Source of the DNA: Takakia lepidozioides
Lineage: Eukaryota > Streptophyta > Takakiopsida > Takakiales > Takakiaceae
Length of the DNA: 64,000 nucleotides
Assembly: GCA_030704615.1 (NCBI GenBank)
Contig: CM060732.1
Span: 2,728,001-2,792,000 of the forward strand
Direction: 5' to 3'
The stretch's first letter is position 1. Each line of letters opens with the position of its first letter. This document shows positions 10,027 through 20,439 of the stretch, piece by piece. The translations under genes were made by a program, and so were the position numbers. A model generated the notes under the pieces. That model did not search any database. It saw nothing but the letters and a program-made list of their open reading frames with translations, and had not been told where the DNA came from.

Positions 10027-10175
10027 GGTTAGGAGGCACGGAAATAGGGTCATTTGAAGTTGGAATTTGGCACCAGTGGACTCGTCATAGCAATGAAATG
10101 CAACATTTTATTGCAAATTTTGTGGCAAGCCACATCTATACAAGTGTGTCGTAACTGTCATAGCCGGAATGGGCA

Positions 10176-12330
10176 CTACTCTCCTACACCCTCTGAGGAA
10201 CTTGCCCCGCCTTCCTCCTCATCCCCCTCATCCCCCCCATCCTCGGAGCTCTGTGATGCATCAGTTCCACTATGCCTCTCAAAAATTCCGTCCTCTCCTT
10301 GGGGGACTGTCCACCTCACCTCCTGGGAAGCTTCTGCCTCTTCTCCCCCACTTTCCTCAGCAGAATCCAAGACAAATCTATGAGCCTGACTCGCTCTAAT
10401 AGCTACTGCCTCCTCCCTCATCTTCATTTTCTTGAGGCTTGCCTCGTCTAAAATCTGTTGTGCACGACTAGGTTCGGAAGACCTCCTAATGGACACCAAA
10501 GCAAGCCGGGCAGCATAAGTAGGAAGGATGTAGTCCCTTTCTGGACTAGGCATGAAATCCCCCCTGGCAAAAAAAAGCACGTTCCTCCTGCCCATGAACT
10601 GCAGTGTAGACGTCCCTCCTGCAGTACTTGGCATCCTACAGTAAGAACAAATCCACTTTAAGAATGTCAATACCAGCAGAAGCAAAAAAGGGTCTTTCAA
10701 TGAAATAAGAGAGCAAAGGGAGGTGCCTCACGAAATCAGGAGGCAACTTACAATGCGACCAATCACTCGTAAACCGGGGGCTCCTCGGCCTCAATCCCAA
10801 CTTGTACCTCCCCCTGCTCCTTGTCGGATTCTTCCTCATCCTCCGAGGATGCCTCTTCCTCTTTCGGTAGACGTTAAGCCGCTGCAAGTTTGGAGTTGTG
10901 GAGGGCAGTATCTGGCTCGAAGGCGAAGACATGCCTGTCGGACAACGTCCCTGCCCACATTGAGGCACCTGAGGGACAAAGCGGGCGGTTAGTAGCATGC
11001 GGCATGCAATTGCAATCGGGCCAGGGGACAAACTGTGCACGTGAAGGCTTACCCGTGCCGCATGTGAGGTCAAGAATCCGCCCTTGGACATCCGAGCACG
11101 TCTCCATGAGGGTTTGGATGAAAGCAGGGCTCCGGGTCCGGCTGTACCGCCACGGTTTGCCTGTCTTTGTGTCCTTCGGCATACTGGAGTGGGGCACATA
11201 GTTGTAGAGGACATCGTAGGTAACAGGGTCCACAGCGGCATCAACAAGACGACCGTCGTTGTGGAATTTGAACGTAGACCCTCTCTTCATAAAACAATAT
11301 GCCTCAAACACCAATGTCTGCACATCCAACAAAAGAGGGATCAACTCCAGGGTCTACTTCAGATACACCACAATATGAAGTGAATGCAATAGATTGATAA
11401 CTTACACTCTGGCCCTCTGTTCGCAACCCCTGCGTATTGATGCAGGACCATTTTTTGAGGAGGACCGGGGTGACACTTTTTGGTGTCCACCTTGCCACAA
11501 CATTGTCTGTGGTCTTCCCTCTTGTGGCAAGGACCACCATACATCCACCGTCATCCAGGAGCATCCCCGCTAGCCCAAACCCGGCTCTCCAGTAGTCCTC
11601 AGTAAACCTGTTCCAGGTGGGCACACCATCCAGGCCCTCCAGCAGCTCCCCATCTGGAATATCGAGGAGAATCATATCGCAGGCTCTCTCCATCTCTACC
11701 CCACCCCGAGTGCTCTTGCAATCCGTGCTCACAGCCGTGAAGAACTCCATCATGGATTCGAAACCAGGGGTGTCTTTAGGCTCTGTACTGGGAGCCCTCT
11801 TCTTGGCTTTTTCCTTCTGCTCCTCCACAGACTTGCTGTGTGCCACCTTCTTCGCCCTAGCAGCCAGAGCATCAAGGAAGCTCTCATTGACACATTGGAT
11901 GATGGTTGGGGGTTCTAGCTTTGGCCTCTTCGGAAATGTCACCGCCGAATACCGCCGTGTAGGCTCGCCCTCAAATGCCAACTTCTTGGCAGAGCTAGTC
12001 CCAGACCGAACTGACTTGGGAACTCGGACGACCGGTGACTTGGTAGCAACAGCAGCAGTCGCAGGACCTTGCACAAAGTCATCGTCGGAGTCACTCCCTT
12101 GGGGCCCCTCCTGCGCCTCCTCTGGTGCCCCGGTGGTTTTCTGTTTTTTGGGGGTTACTGTACTCCCCTGTTTCCGTGTCCTTTTCTTTTGTCCTTTATT
12201 CTTCTCATTCAATTTCTCTTGAATACCTGCCTGAGCAAGCTCTGCCGCTTTCCTGGACTGGGCAAGCGCTCTCGCCTCCTTTGGACCCAGCGGAGGCAGC
12301 GGAGCCCGGTTTCATCGAGCCTCATAATAT
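10176..12330 (-). pseudogene. methyltransferase-like gene with permuted motifs, interrupted
   Basis: The reading frame starts near 12310 (the exact start is unclear) with a basic KR-rich N-terminus, then a linker. A block at about 11700-11500 contains ACDMILLDIPDG and a Gly-rich GGCMVVLATRG. Two clean introns follow: 11405-11318 (GTAAGT...GCAG, 88 bp) and 11052-10969 (GTAAGC...TCAG, 84 bp). The middle exon ends in RILDLTCGT and the next continues G..RHVFAFEPD, a good class I methyltransferase motif I plus motif II acidic residue. The D-I-P-D motif IV-like block precedes motif I, the order of beta-class DNA amino-methyltransferases. After motif II the frame meets TAA at 10874, then an acidic stretch, then a one-base shift at a C run (about 10788). 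A third possible intron (about 10750-10635) leads to a last exon ending at 10176. Substrate unknown; probably not functional, and possibly carried by a mobile element. Confidence 0.5.
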
Positions 12331-12810
12331 CGGCATTTAGAAGTCCTTTAGATGCTCTATGCTTATTTCAGGTATCATCAAGGATGCCTTACTTTTCATA
12401 CCCAATCAATCAACCATACTATTGCTGGAGAAGATCATACCTGGCCAAGGGGGATTCATACCCCAAGGCTTTCAGTACATCATTCTAGTTTGGAATGTGT
12501 TTGCTGCCTATCTGCCAAGGCTCCTCAAAAAATATTGTCAGTACACATCAGAATGAGAAGGTGAAACAGGAAAGGAGAAGGGTAGATGGTGTGTACAAAA
12601 ACCACTAAGTACATTGATCAGATAAAGAGAGGGAAGATATACATGTCATGTCAAGACATGGACAAGACCACTAAGGTCATTGTCATTGAAAGACAAAGCA
12701 GCCCTTTACAGGGCACCCTCTAACAACCACTTCCATGTTTACCATCTCATTTGAATATCCCATTACATTTCAGGGTATCTGAAAAAACAGGGTGGGAGGG
12801 GGATTCTTGG

Positions 12811-13356
12811 TCAATCATATTATGAAAGCACCATAGTTTGACATACAACGATCACCACCATACTTGCCAATTGTAACATCATTTCAAAAACCAGATTGCA
12901 GGTCTGGAGATAAATCTCGAGAGCCAAGCACATAGTTCTTTAAATTGCAATTGAAACAACAAGCCATACATGTCTTAAGCATTTGCCTGTTGACAAAATG
13001 ATTCCTCATTTTTTGTTGACATGGGTCAAGCCTTATATAATCCAGTTCTTGAGCCATTCATCTTCCTAAAAAGGCATCCTGTGTTGGCTTGCAACCGATC
13101 TATCAGTGCCAAGACACATGCAAGATTCATTAAAGTAGAAACGGGGCTGAGTTTTTTCAGGCATATGCAGGCCTGGATTGGTATTCCAGGGCCTCATAAA
13201 CAGCTCTGCTAGGGTAAAAAATAAATAACTCAGAATTCCAGGTCAATCCTATCATGAAAGCACCATGGTTTAATAAAAAATTCACCTATACTTGCAGATT
13301 GTACCTTCATTTCAGAAACCAGATTGCAGGTCTGGAGATAATCTCCAGAACCAAGC
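12811..13356 (+). repeat. direct repeat of about 115-120 bp, two copies 430 bp apart
   Basis: 12811-12930 and 13243-13356 align along their length. Both run from TCAATC.TAT.ATGAAAGC to GATTGCAGGTCTGGAGATAA and end in CCAAGC, with scattered substitutions and a short indel. They look like a local duplication or two copies of a short dispersed element. Confidence 0.7.
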
Positions 13357-13798
13357 CCTTCAAGCAACAAGTGTCTTTCTTGCTTAGTTTTATCAAGTAA
13401 GAATATCTCTACACCTAGCAAGGTGTATCATGACCAGGTTTAGGCCATGAAAAAGTATTTAAAACTGTCATGCTAGGCTACTTGCTGGACCATAAAGGTT
13501 ACTGTTTTAGAATCCAGTTTTTGAATAAGTCGCCTTCCTAAAAAAACAGCCAGCCTGAAGGTATCATAGCATTGCAAATGAATGAGCAAGCATTACATGC
13601 AATGACATGGCTTATTTGAGTCTCTGTAAGGAGCTGCAGGTCTGGAATGGAATTCCAGGACTTCATGATCAAAACTCTGCCAGGGTAGAAGGTAAGAAGC
13701 ACACAACACCTACCAGCAAGCAGGTCTTGAAAATCAAAATTATGATGGGGTGTCGAGCAACTTTTACTCACCCATCCCTTCGCTATCCGAGGTGGAAA

Positions 13799-13872
13799 CT
13801 CCAAGATAGAAGAGTTGGATATCTCTAAGCACTCAGCCCGCTCAGAACAATCAGTCATGACCTGCAGCTAGT
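13799..13872 (+). repeat. 74-bp dispersed repeat (copy also at 45945-46018)
   Basis: The segment matches 45945-46018 at 72 of 74 positions in the same orientation, 32 kb away. The match begins CTCCAAGATAGAAGAGTTGG and ends CAGCTAGT. Such similarity in otherwise unrelated sequence implies a recently moved or conserved short element. Confidence 0.85.
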
Positions 13873-14185
13873 GAATCATGGTTGTGCTTCATATTTGTAT
13901 TCATTCTTGCCTTCATGTTATCAATTTACCTTACCGTGTATACTGAAGCATCAGATTGCTTCAGTATCTACTAAGTTCCAATTAATCATGCATTCATTCC
14001 ACAGCTTCTCTCGTGTCTCTCTACACAGTATGTTTGTATCGATTCAGTATCGGATTAAGATTAATCATGTATCATGCCTATGCCTTGGTGTCTCTGATCT
14101 ACCCTACTGTATAATTTTATAGCTTGCATGAATTAAGCCTCAATCAAATCATCATCTCCTCTTCCCTACTGTATAATTTTACAGC

Positions 14186-14701
14186 TTGCATGAATTAAGC
14201 GTCAATACAGATAGGCTCGAGTCTACTCATCGTCCCTCCGATGAGCCTTTCTCATGGCCTTCAGACATGGAGCAAGTTTTCTTCTCCGGATCAGGAAATT
14301 GGAAGGTGGTTGTGCATGCTCAGCCAAGAGGAAGACGTATCTATCATGGTCGGGGATCTATATGGGGCGAGGCCAATGCGGAGGAGGAAGAGACTGGTCA
14401 TGATGACGCTGATGTTGGCCGAGGTTGGATAGAGGGGGTACAAGAGAATGATGACGCTCCGGACAATGCATCCCGGACCCTATACGATGAGGCTCCATCA
14501 AATGTAGATGTTGGAGAAGAAGATGAAGACATGGTCATTGAAACCGAGGTGGAAGATGATTCAGATGTGCCTTTTGGTGACCAGGCCATTTATGACAATG
14601 ACTCTGATGAGCAAGAAGACTTGCAGCTTGATGAGGACGAAGAAGAAGCGCTCCGGATGATGATGTTCAAGTCGATTAGACACGTAATCAAAGCTACATA
14701 A
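14186..14701 (+). CDS. CACTA transposase C-terminal fragment (DUF4216-like)
   Basis: The frame has 171 codons. Its first 60 residues contain a DRL...PFSW..DMEQVFFSGSGNWKVVVHAQPR pattern. This corresponds to the DUF4216 domain of plant CACTA TNP2-type proteins, where a DPF.LA.Q..QVFY block precedes a W.VV....R block. The rest is an acidic tail (EEDEDMVIETEVEDD, DEDEEEAL), also typical of these proteins. The N-terminal part and the transposase domain proper are missing. The frame opens inside decayed sequence, so the listed ATG is not a native start. The same protein end is encoded at 18.1-18.56 kb. Confidence 0.65.
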   Translation: MHELSVNTDRLESTHRPSDEPFSWPSDMEQVFFSGSGNWKVVVHAQPRGRRIYHGRGSIWGEANAEEEETGHDDADVGRGWIEGVQENDDAPDNASRTLYDEAPSNVDVGEEDEDMVIETEVEDDSDVPFGDQAIYDNDSDEQEDLQLDEDEEEALRMMMFKSIRHVIKAT

Positions 14702-14811
14702 TAATTCTCGCACATAACTGTACCATCCCTTCGATTGATTGTACATGTACATGCATGTAGTTTATTTCTATGATTGATTAATGAAAAATCCATGAAAAAA
14801 ATCCTTTGTAG

Positions 14812-15099
14812 GTGTGGCGATCTAGGAATGATTTTAGTGAAGTTGTGACTCGAAAAGTGACTCTAGGATTGTTGAGTTTTTGTACGAGGGCAAGAATGTT
14901 GGAAGACATGGTTCTTGTTCTACAAGTGCTGACCAAGACTTACCCTTGGAAACCCTTCAATCGATTTGGTTACCATGATCTCGATGCAACAGAAAGAATC
15001 TTCAAAATTGGTGTGAAAGACAACAATGTTGCCAAAGCCATTGCCAAAGCAATCTACCCTCAACCCTCTAATCCATGGCCCTTCCCCTTTCCTTTCTAG
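14812..15099 (+). CDS. short unknown frame within the CACTA fragment
   Basis: This frame of 95 codons has fairly ordinary composition (contains LEDMVLVLQVLTKTYPWKPF). No family was recognised and there is no counterpart in copy 2. It could be an internal exon remnant or chance. Confidence 0.2.
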   Translation: MWRSRNDFSEVVTRKVTLGLLSFCTRARMLEDMVLVLQVLTKTYPWKPFNRFGYHDLDATERIFKIGVKDNNVAKAIAKAIYPQPSNPWPFPFPF

Positions 15100-15284
15100 T
15101 GTCCCCACCCCCTCTTCTTGCCCTTTGTCTTTAACACTAAGGCCGCCCGGGTTGATCACGGTCTCCCACATGCAAGATAGACCTTTATATTGTAGCACAG
15201 AAGGAGGACTAAAAAGATTTGCAACAATGGATCCATTCAGCTTGGCCTCTGCCATGACCTTTGCAAAGACACAGAAAAGGCAAT

Positions 15285-15708
15285 TTTGCGATTCCCCGCC
15301 GTCACAGATCTGTTGGGGCATCGCAATTCCGTCGCAATACCGTCGCAAGGTGACCCATGGAGGTCGCAACCCCCTGCATTTACATTATTTTTGCGGATTT
15401 TTCCTACGAGCATGCGAGGGACGCTGCGACGCTGCGCCGTCGCCCCCACCAACGCCATCGGCTGGAGGGCCACGACGGCGAGACGTCGCTCGAAGGAGGC
15501 CCTTGCCATCGGCGCGGACGGCCCAAAAAGCGACGTCCGGCAGTCGGGGGTTGGGGCGGGGGCTCGCAATCCCCATACGTTGCTTTTGCGACGTCATTTT
15601 GGCGACGCCCATGCGACTGCCGGGCGTCGCAAATTCGGCGCCTGCCGCGTGCCCGAAATGCATTTTCATGCTTTTTGCGGTGTGGCCCGGGCGTTGCAAA
15701 AGGCCCCC
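15285..15708. repeat. CACTA subterminal GCGAC/GTCGC repeats, copy 1
   Basis: TCGCAA, GCGACG and GGGCGTCGC motifs recur in both orientations over 420 bp immediately inside the terminus, for example GCGACGCCCATGCG and GCCGGGCGTCGCAAA. Dense inverted and direct subterminal motifs are where CACTA-encoded proteins bind. Confidence 0.7.
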
Positions 15709-15721
15709 TTTTCTTGTAGTG
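15709..15721 (-). repeat. CACTA terminal inverted repeat, right end, copy 1
   Basis: TTTTCTTGTAGTG ends the element; reversed it reads CACTACAAGAAAA, the common plant CACTA terminus. Confidence 0.8.
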
Positions 15722-15789
15722 GAAGTTGAGGCTGAAGTTTAATATGCAAAAGCTACTATAGTTACATATCCTCATCCCCCTACACATGG

Positions 15790-17663
15790 GATTTGGTGCA
15801 GCCTACGCCAATCTTCTACTTTAGCTTTCAAAACAACCAACAACAAACAAGGAAGAGGAAAACAAGAAAGAACAACAAAAGAAGAAGAACAAGAAGAAGA
15901 AGAGAAGAAGAAAACCCCAACTCATCTTCAGAGTCCTCATCATCCCTTTTATATCTCCTGAGCATTCCCAATTGCTCAATTCTGTTGGTTGTTTCGAATG
16001 TCTCTTCCACTGTATTATGGGTAGCATATCCACTTTCTTTTGTAATTCAGGTTTTAGTCCACTCACAAACCAGGTCTTCTGTAATCCTGGTGCTGGTACA
16101 GCAGCCAGCTTTTTCATCATTAACTCCATCTTCTCCATGTATTCTTCAACAGTTTCATGCTTATTTTCCCTTAACTGTTATAAATTCCTATACACTTCAT
16201 CCTCAGTTTTGCTTGTCCTGAACATGTTTCGAAATGCTGTACTAAGGCCATTCCAGGTTAGGAAATGATTATTAGGAAACCTTGCATACCATTCATTTGC
16301 TTTCTTGATAAGTGAACAAGGAAACAGTCTCATCTTGGCATCATCGCCATTCTCATTGTTCACAATACACATGTGCTCAAATTGGCTGATGTGTACATCA
16401 GGATCCCCTTTTCCTCCATATATTGGAAAATGTGGTTTTTCCCGTGTTGGAGGTACCACCATCTCTGGCCCTACACCCTGCCCACTGACAGGTGCTGGTC
16501 CTCCTGTTGGTGCTGGTCCTTGAGGACCTGCTGTTGTAGTGGTGGAACTCCCACCAGGTGTTGGCCCCTGAGCACTCCCTACTACTGGCCCCTCTGTACT
16601 TACAGTATCCCTAGCTCCAATTGCACTACTTCCCACAGCCCCTGTCCCCCCAGAGCCAGATCCAAGCTGCCCGCCCGATCCCCCTGAGCTGACACCTTTG
16701 TTGGCCTGTGATCCAAGTGCTCCACTTGATCCAGGTCCAACAGGTTGGGATGTCCTGGTTGTAGTCTCAACCTCAACTGTTGGGTCTACTTCTTCATACT
16801 CTTCATCTTCCAATTTCTTCTCTCTGTTTTCATCTTCCAAGTTCTTCTCTTGGATTTCTTCTTCCTCACTCATATAACTCAACTGAAGTGGTGTTGGAGA
16901 GTCTGAACTCTCCGTTGGCTCTGCCACATCTTCCTCTTCTTCTTTGTCTCGTGATTCAGAAACTGGAGTTCCTGCTTTTGGTGTTCCATGCCAACTCTGA
17001 TCAAAGATTTCCGTCAAATCTTTAATCCAAGGATGTACCTCAGATCTTTCCCCTCATGGCTGATCTTCTTCTTGTATCAAATCCCTTAATCTTTCTTGTA
17101 AAGAATAAGAAGGAGTGGCATCCAACTCTGGAACTCTTCCGGTATGGATGATGTACTCTCTGGTCTTAATGGTGTGAGAGGTCCAGATGATTCCCCTATG
17201 TCTATTCCTCTCTCCCAAAGATATGGAATATTAGCTTTCAAATAACTTTCTCTTTTTGCTGAATATCTGTGGAGTCTAGCTTCTCTTTCATCACTCATGT
17301 CCCATGTCTTTCATATCTTTAATGAGGCAATAACCAAAACTCTCTTCTGTGGTATCTCTCGTATATGCCTGGATTTCTTTCAAGCTTTAATGCACCCTTG
17401 GCTATACTAGAAGACTCCGTTACCATATAACCATATGGCAAGCACGTTTGGAAAGCTGTTCTTGGTGTAAGTTTGATCCACATGATATCCTCTTTACCAG
17501 TACAAGTTCTTCATGCATATGAGTGTAAACATTCACTTTCCGTTCCTCCCAACTTTCAAACTCCACTCATTTAATAGTTAGCAATGCTATCACATAAACC
17601 AGTGTTGGTAACCAACTTGCTCTCCCTCTACAGGCCACTTGATAAATCTTTATCACTCGCTGT
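15790..17663 (-). mobile_element. Ty3-like retroelement fragment, copy 2 (leader ORF and Gag)
   Basis: This is the antisense paralogue of the element at 6.9-9.96 kb. Homology begins near 17663 (matching about 6990), runs through the leader region and Gag, and fades at a purine-rich stretch (15840-15920). Unlike copy 1 it keeps the Gag core, but lacks the zinc knuckles and protease. It sits between two CACTA 3' ends. Confidence 0.75.
16178..17017 (-). CDS. Gag polyprotein, N-terminal and core regions
   Basis: The frame has 279 codons. It begins with acidic and Gly/Ser/Thr-rich linkers nearly identical to copy 1, followed by the retrotransposon Gag core: FPIYGGKGDPDVHISQFEHM, a region ending NEWYARFP and LTWNGLSTAFRNMFR. 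This is the expected helix-rich pattern of plant Ty3 Gag (retrotrans_gag). The core continues in another frame at 16138-15985 (MEKMELMMKKLAA...WFVSGLKPELQKKVD), so there is a frameshift near 16150-16180. Upstream frames at 17298-17086 and about 17640-17330 match the leader of copy 1. Confidence 0.75.
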   Translation of the reverse strand: MTEIFDQSWHGTPKAGTPVSESRDKEEEEDVAEPTESSDSPTPLQLSYMSEEEEIQEKNLEDENREKKLEDEEYEEVDPTVEVETTTRTSQPVGPGSSGALGSQANKGVSSGGSGGQLGSGSGGTGAVGSSAIGARDTVSTEGPVVGSAQGPTPGGSSTTTTAGPQGPAPTGGPAPVSGQGVGPEMVVPPTREKPHFPIYGGKGDPDVHISQFEHMCIVNNENGDDAKMRLFPCSLIKKANEWYARFPNNHFLTWNGLSTAFRNMFRTSKTEDEVYRNL

Positions 17664-17778
17664 GTAAGGCTGTGACAAGCTGTGTCAGACTGTGTAAGGT
17701 TTTTGTCAGACTGTGACAAGCTGTGTCTAACTGTGTAAGACTGTGACTGACTGTGTAAGCCTGTCTACCACCCCTAAG
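17655..17778 (+). repeat. degenerate minisatellite of CTGTGTAAG / CTGTGAC units
   Basis: About ten units built on GCTGTGTAAGGCTGTGACAA with substitutions lie directly at the end of the retroelement copy. No coding potential. Confidence 0.8.
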
Positions 17779-18074
17779 GCCTGTGTTGGTCTAAGTCTAC
17801 CATCCATAAGTCTGCGCAAAAATTAAGGATACCCCACAGAACCCGTAAAACTGTGTATGTCCCAGACAACCCTCTAACACCACATATTGGCCAAACTCCG
17901 TGTGGGGCAAGGGAGATACACGACCTGCTATGAGCAAACTTGAGTACATTGGAGAGCTTGAGAGCATACTCCAACTTTAGTATACAAGGTACCGGCCTCT
18001 TCTCTTCAAGGGAAGGTGGTTCCAGCCACATCTTGTGGGGCCCTCCGCAACACTAGTGCAAGATGATTGTGGTT

Positions 18075-18564
18075 TCATGCGCGTCAATGCAGATAGGCTC
18101 AACCCTATTCATCGTCCCTCCGATGAGCTTTTTCACGGCCTTCAGACATGGAGCAAGTTTTATTCTCCGATGACAAAACAAGAGGGGGGAATTGGAAGGT
18201 GGTTGTGCATGCTCAGCCAAAAGGAAGACGTATCTATCATGGTCTCGGATCTCCATGGGGTGAGGCAATTGCGGTGGACGGAGAGACTGGTCATAATGAT
18301 GCTGATGATGGAGGTTGGGTAGAGGGGGTAGAAGAGGATGATGACGCCCCGGACAATGCATCCCGGACCCTATATGATGAAGCTCCAGAAGATACGGATG
18401 TTGGAGAAGAAGACGAAGACACGGCCATTGACAACGAGGTGGAGGATGATTTGGAGGTGCCTTTTGAGGGCCGGGCCATTTATGACGATGACTCCGATGA
18501 CCAAGAAGACATGCAGCTTGATGAGGATGAAGAAGCTCTGGATGATGATGTTCAAGTTGATTAG
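18075..18564 (+). pseudogene. CACTA transposase C-terminal fragment, frame-shifted
   Basis: The first part (FMRVNADRLNPIHRPSDE, from 18075) matches copy 1 and the usual GF.RVD..RL lead-in of DUF4216. A one-base loss near 18130 relative to copy 1 (CTTTTTCACGG against CCTTTCTCATGG) shifts it out of frame with the remainder at 18148-18564. The remainder encodes NWKVVVHAQPKGRRIYHG and an acidic tail (DEDEEALDDDVQVD). It is a fragment and is not expected to function. Confidence 0.65.
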
Positions 18565-18902
18565 ACACAAAATCAAAGCTACGTAACAATTCGCGCACCG
18601 AACTGTACCCATCTCTTCAATTGATTGTACATGCATATTGTAGCTTATTTCTATGATTGATCAAATATGGCTGTGGCTGGTAGTCTTTCAAGAAAGAAGG
18701 CAGAGGCAATGAATATATTGGAGAACCACATACAGATGTGGTATCAAGAGAATTATCAAAATGAATGTCACAATCTACAAGAAGGTCCACAACAACAAGC
18801 TAAACCATAAAGAAAAAAACACCCTTACCCCAGTACCATATGAAAAAAAAAAAAAAAAAACTAAGAACCCCCAAAGGCCCTAAACCTAAACCTAGAAAGC
18901 CC

Positions 18903-19390
18903 TGTCGTCGCTGCCTGCGACACGTTTTTTTGGATTTATGAGGCCGGGGGTCGCAAACGGCGATGGCAAGCTGTCGCAAATTGTGACCTGTTTTTTTGTT
19001 TTAAAAGAATAGGGCAGCCAGGCAGTTTGCGACGCCCGGCCGTCGCACGGGCTTTTTGCCCTTCATGCCACCATGCGACGGCCTGGCGTTTCAAGAAAGG
19101 GCTGCGATGAAATAAAGGGCAAGAAAGGGTTTTTTTTTTCGGCGTGCGACAACCGGCTGTCGCCAGAAACCCTTCGCTGGGGGGTGACGCTTGGGCGTCG
19201 CACAGAAGGGCTACCTTTTGTCCTTCGTCTGCCCGTGCGACGGCCAGGCATTGCCGCCAGGCCTCGGCGCCAGGTTGCGATCCGCGGGGTTTGGTTGCGA
19301 CGGCCGGGCGTCGCAATCAGGCTCCGCGGGGTTGGCGTCGCACGCTCGATGCCGCGCGGGGCGTGGGGGCGCGGCTGGAGTCGCAAGCCC
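18903..19390. repeat. CACTA subterminal GCGAC/GTCGC repeats, copy 2
   Basis: The core occurs at least ten times in both orientations, including the near-perfect palindrome TGCGACGCCCGGCCGTCGCA (19028-19047), GCGACAACCGGCTGTCGC (19146-19163) and GCGACGGCCGGGCGTCGCA (about 19297-19315). Confidence 0.75.
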
Positions 19391-19397
19391 CCCCCCA

Positions 19398-19409
19398 TTT
19401 GCTGTAGTG
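19398..19409 (-). repeat. CACTA terminus, copy 2
   Basis: TTTGCTGTAGTG ends the element; reversed it reads CACTACAGCAAA, a variant of the plant CACTA terminus. Confidence 0.65.
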
Positions 19410-20138
19410 TTCATGTTTGTTTTTTCATACTACTTACCTTGCTAGATTGACATGTAAACATCTGTGTGTTGCAGAATCGAACATGGTTGCTGAATAGGAT
19501 TGATGGAGGCTGCAGAGTCCAAGATGGTTGTATACCGGCCAGCTCATAATGCATGCACTTATAGGGATTTCTTTTTCGACCTAGTATGGTGTTTTACTCA
19601 TCCTACACAACTGTCTCTTCTCATGTTCCCTGCCCCTGCAGTTTTGGTCCCCTTCCTCTCATGAGTTGTCTCCCTCCCTCAATCCCTCACTTGCAAAACC
19701 CCAAACATCCTATCCCTCCCGAGTTTCTGCTCCCCCACTGTCTGGTCCCCCTAGCCGCTCCCCCTGTCTTCGCTGCCCACGTGTCACCTCCCTGACCACA
19801 GAATCGCCATGCATGTCACATCCAGTACTCTCCGCACATGTCTGCTCCCCTCTACTAACATCCCCCCAAGTGTCTGGTCCCCCTACTTTGATCCCCATGA
19901 TCTAACACTACCTAGGGGTTCGCACCCCCTTCACATCTCCCCATGCCTGCTCCCCCTTATGACCGCCCAGATCTCCCCACGTGTCGACATCAGTGATCCC
20001 CAGTCTGGTGCTGTCGCCACGTGTCCATCGGCTGATCCCCTGCTCCCCCACGCCTAGGTACACTGCACGTGCGGAATGTCTTCCTCGCAAAGTGACTCTT
20101 CGGTGGCGGCTCTTCGTTGTGGTTTTTCAGCTGCTCTC
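19410..20138. other. C-rich non-coding tract, no gene recognised
   Basis: After the CACTA end the plus strand becomes strongly C-rich, with recurring TGCTCCCCC and CCCCACGTGTC phrases (for example 19975-20030). Several CACGTG-like sites occur. It may be the promoter side of the gene that starts at 20440. Confidence 0.4.
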
Positions 20139-20331
20139 TTCTCTGTCGGGCAGGTGTCGGCCTCTCCCCCCGAGACGACTTCATCCGACGGGCCTCGTAT
20201 GGAAATTCGGCGCCGTTTTTCCTTCCGGGGAATGTTCTCTGTCGGGCAGGTGTCGGCCTCTCCCCCCGAGACAACTTCATCCGAACGGCCTCGGATGGAA
20301 ATTCGGCGCCATATCCTCTTTGCTGCGTATG
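20139..20331 (+). repeat. 96-bp tandem duplication
   Basis: Two adjacent units both begin CTCTGTCGGGCAGGTGTCGG (20141 and 20237) and end with TGGAAATTCGGCGCC. They differ at a handful of positions. The ends resemble half of the hairpin palindrome (GGAAATGCGGCGCC) seen elsewhere in the window. Confidence 0.85.
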
Positions 20332-20439
20332 CGTTGTGTTTTCCTTTTGTTTGTTCCAATCCGTGTGCTCTTCCTTGTTTTCTCTGGCTTCTGTTCCTTG
20401 CTTTTTTTTGTGTATTTCGGCGTCGTGTACTCATTGCCG

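Larger units (their letters stand above)
12341..14170. other. no gene recognised; contains dispersed and direct repeats
   Basis: The stretch is AT-rich and intron-like, with no protein-like frame. Its recognisable content is a duplicated segment and a 74-bp dispersed repeat, listed separately. Confidence 0.5.
14170..15721 (+). mobile_element. CACTA (En/Spm) element 3' end, copy 1
   Basis: The fragment holds the C-terminal part of a CACTA transposase-type gene, a non-coding stretch, GCGAC-rich subterminal repeats and a right terminus ending CTTGTAGTG at 15721, the reverse complement of the plant CACTA end CACTACAAG. No left terminus was found in the window, so it is a truncated element. The paralogous copy 2 lies at 18.05-19.41 kb in the same orientation, with the antisense Gag copy between them. 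Confidence 0.75.
18050..19409 (+). mobile_element. CACTA element 3' end, copy 2
   Basis: The order is the same as copy 1: DUF4216-like coding end, AT-rich linker with shared sequence (TTGTACATGCAT, TTATTTCTATGATTGAT), an A run at 18842-18860, GCGAC-rich subterminal repeats and a terminus ending GCTGTAGTG at 19409. The subterminal repeats and last bases differ from copy 1, so the two are related but not a recent duplication. No left end was found. Confidence 0.7.

Noticed and set aside
19981-20439. N-terminal extension of the BED-finger frame
   Set aside because: The extension runs through C-rich non-coding sequence and a tandem duplication; the ATG at 20440 opens the part with protein-like composition.
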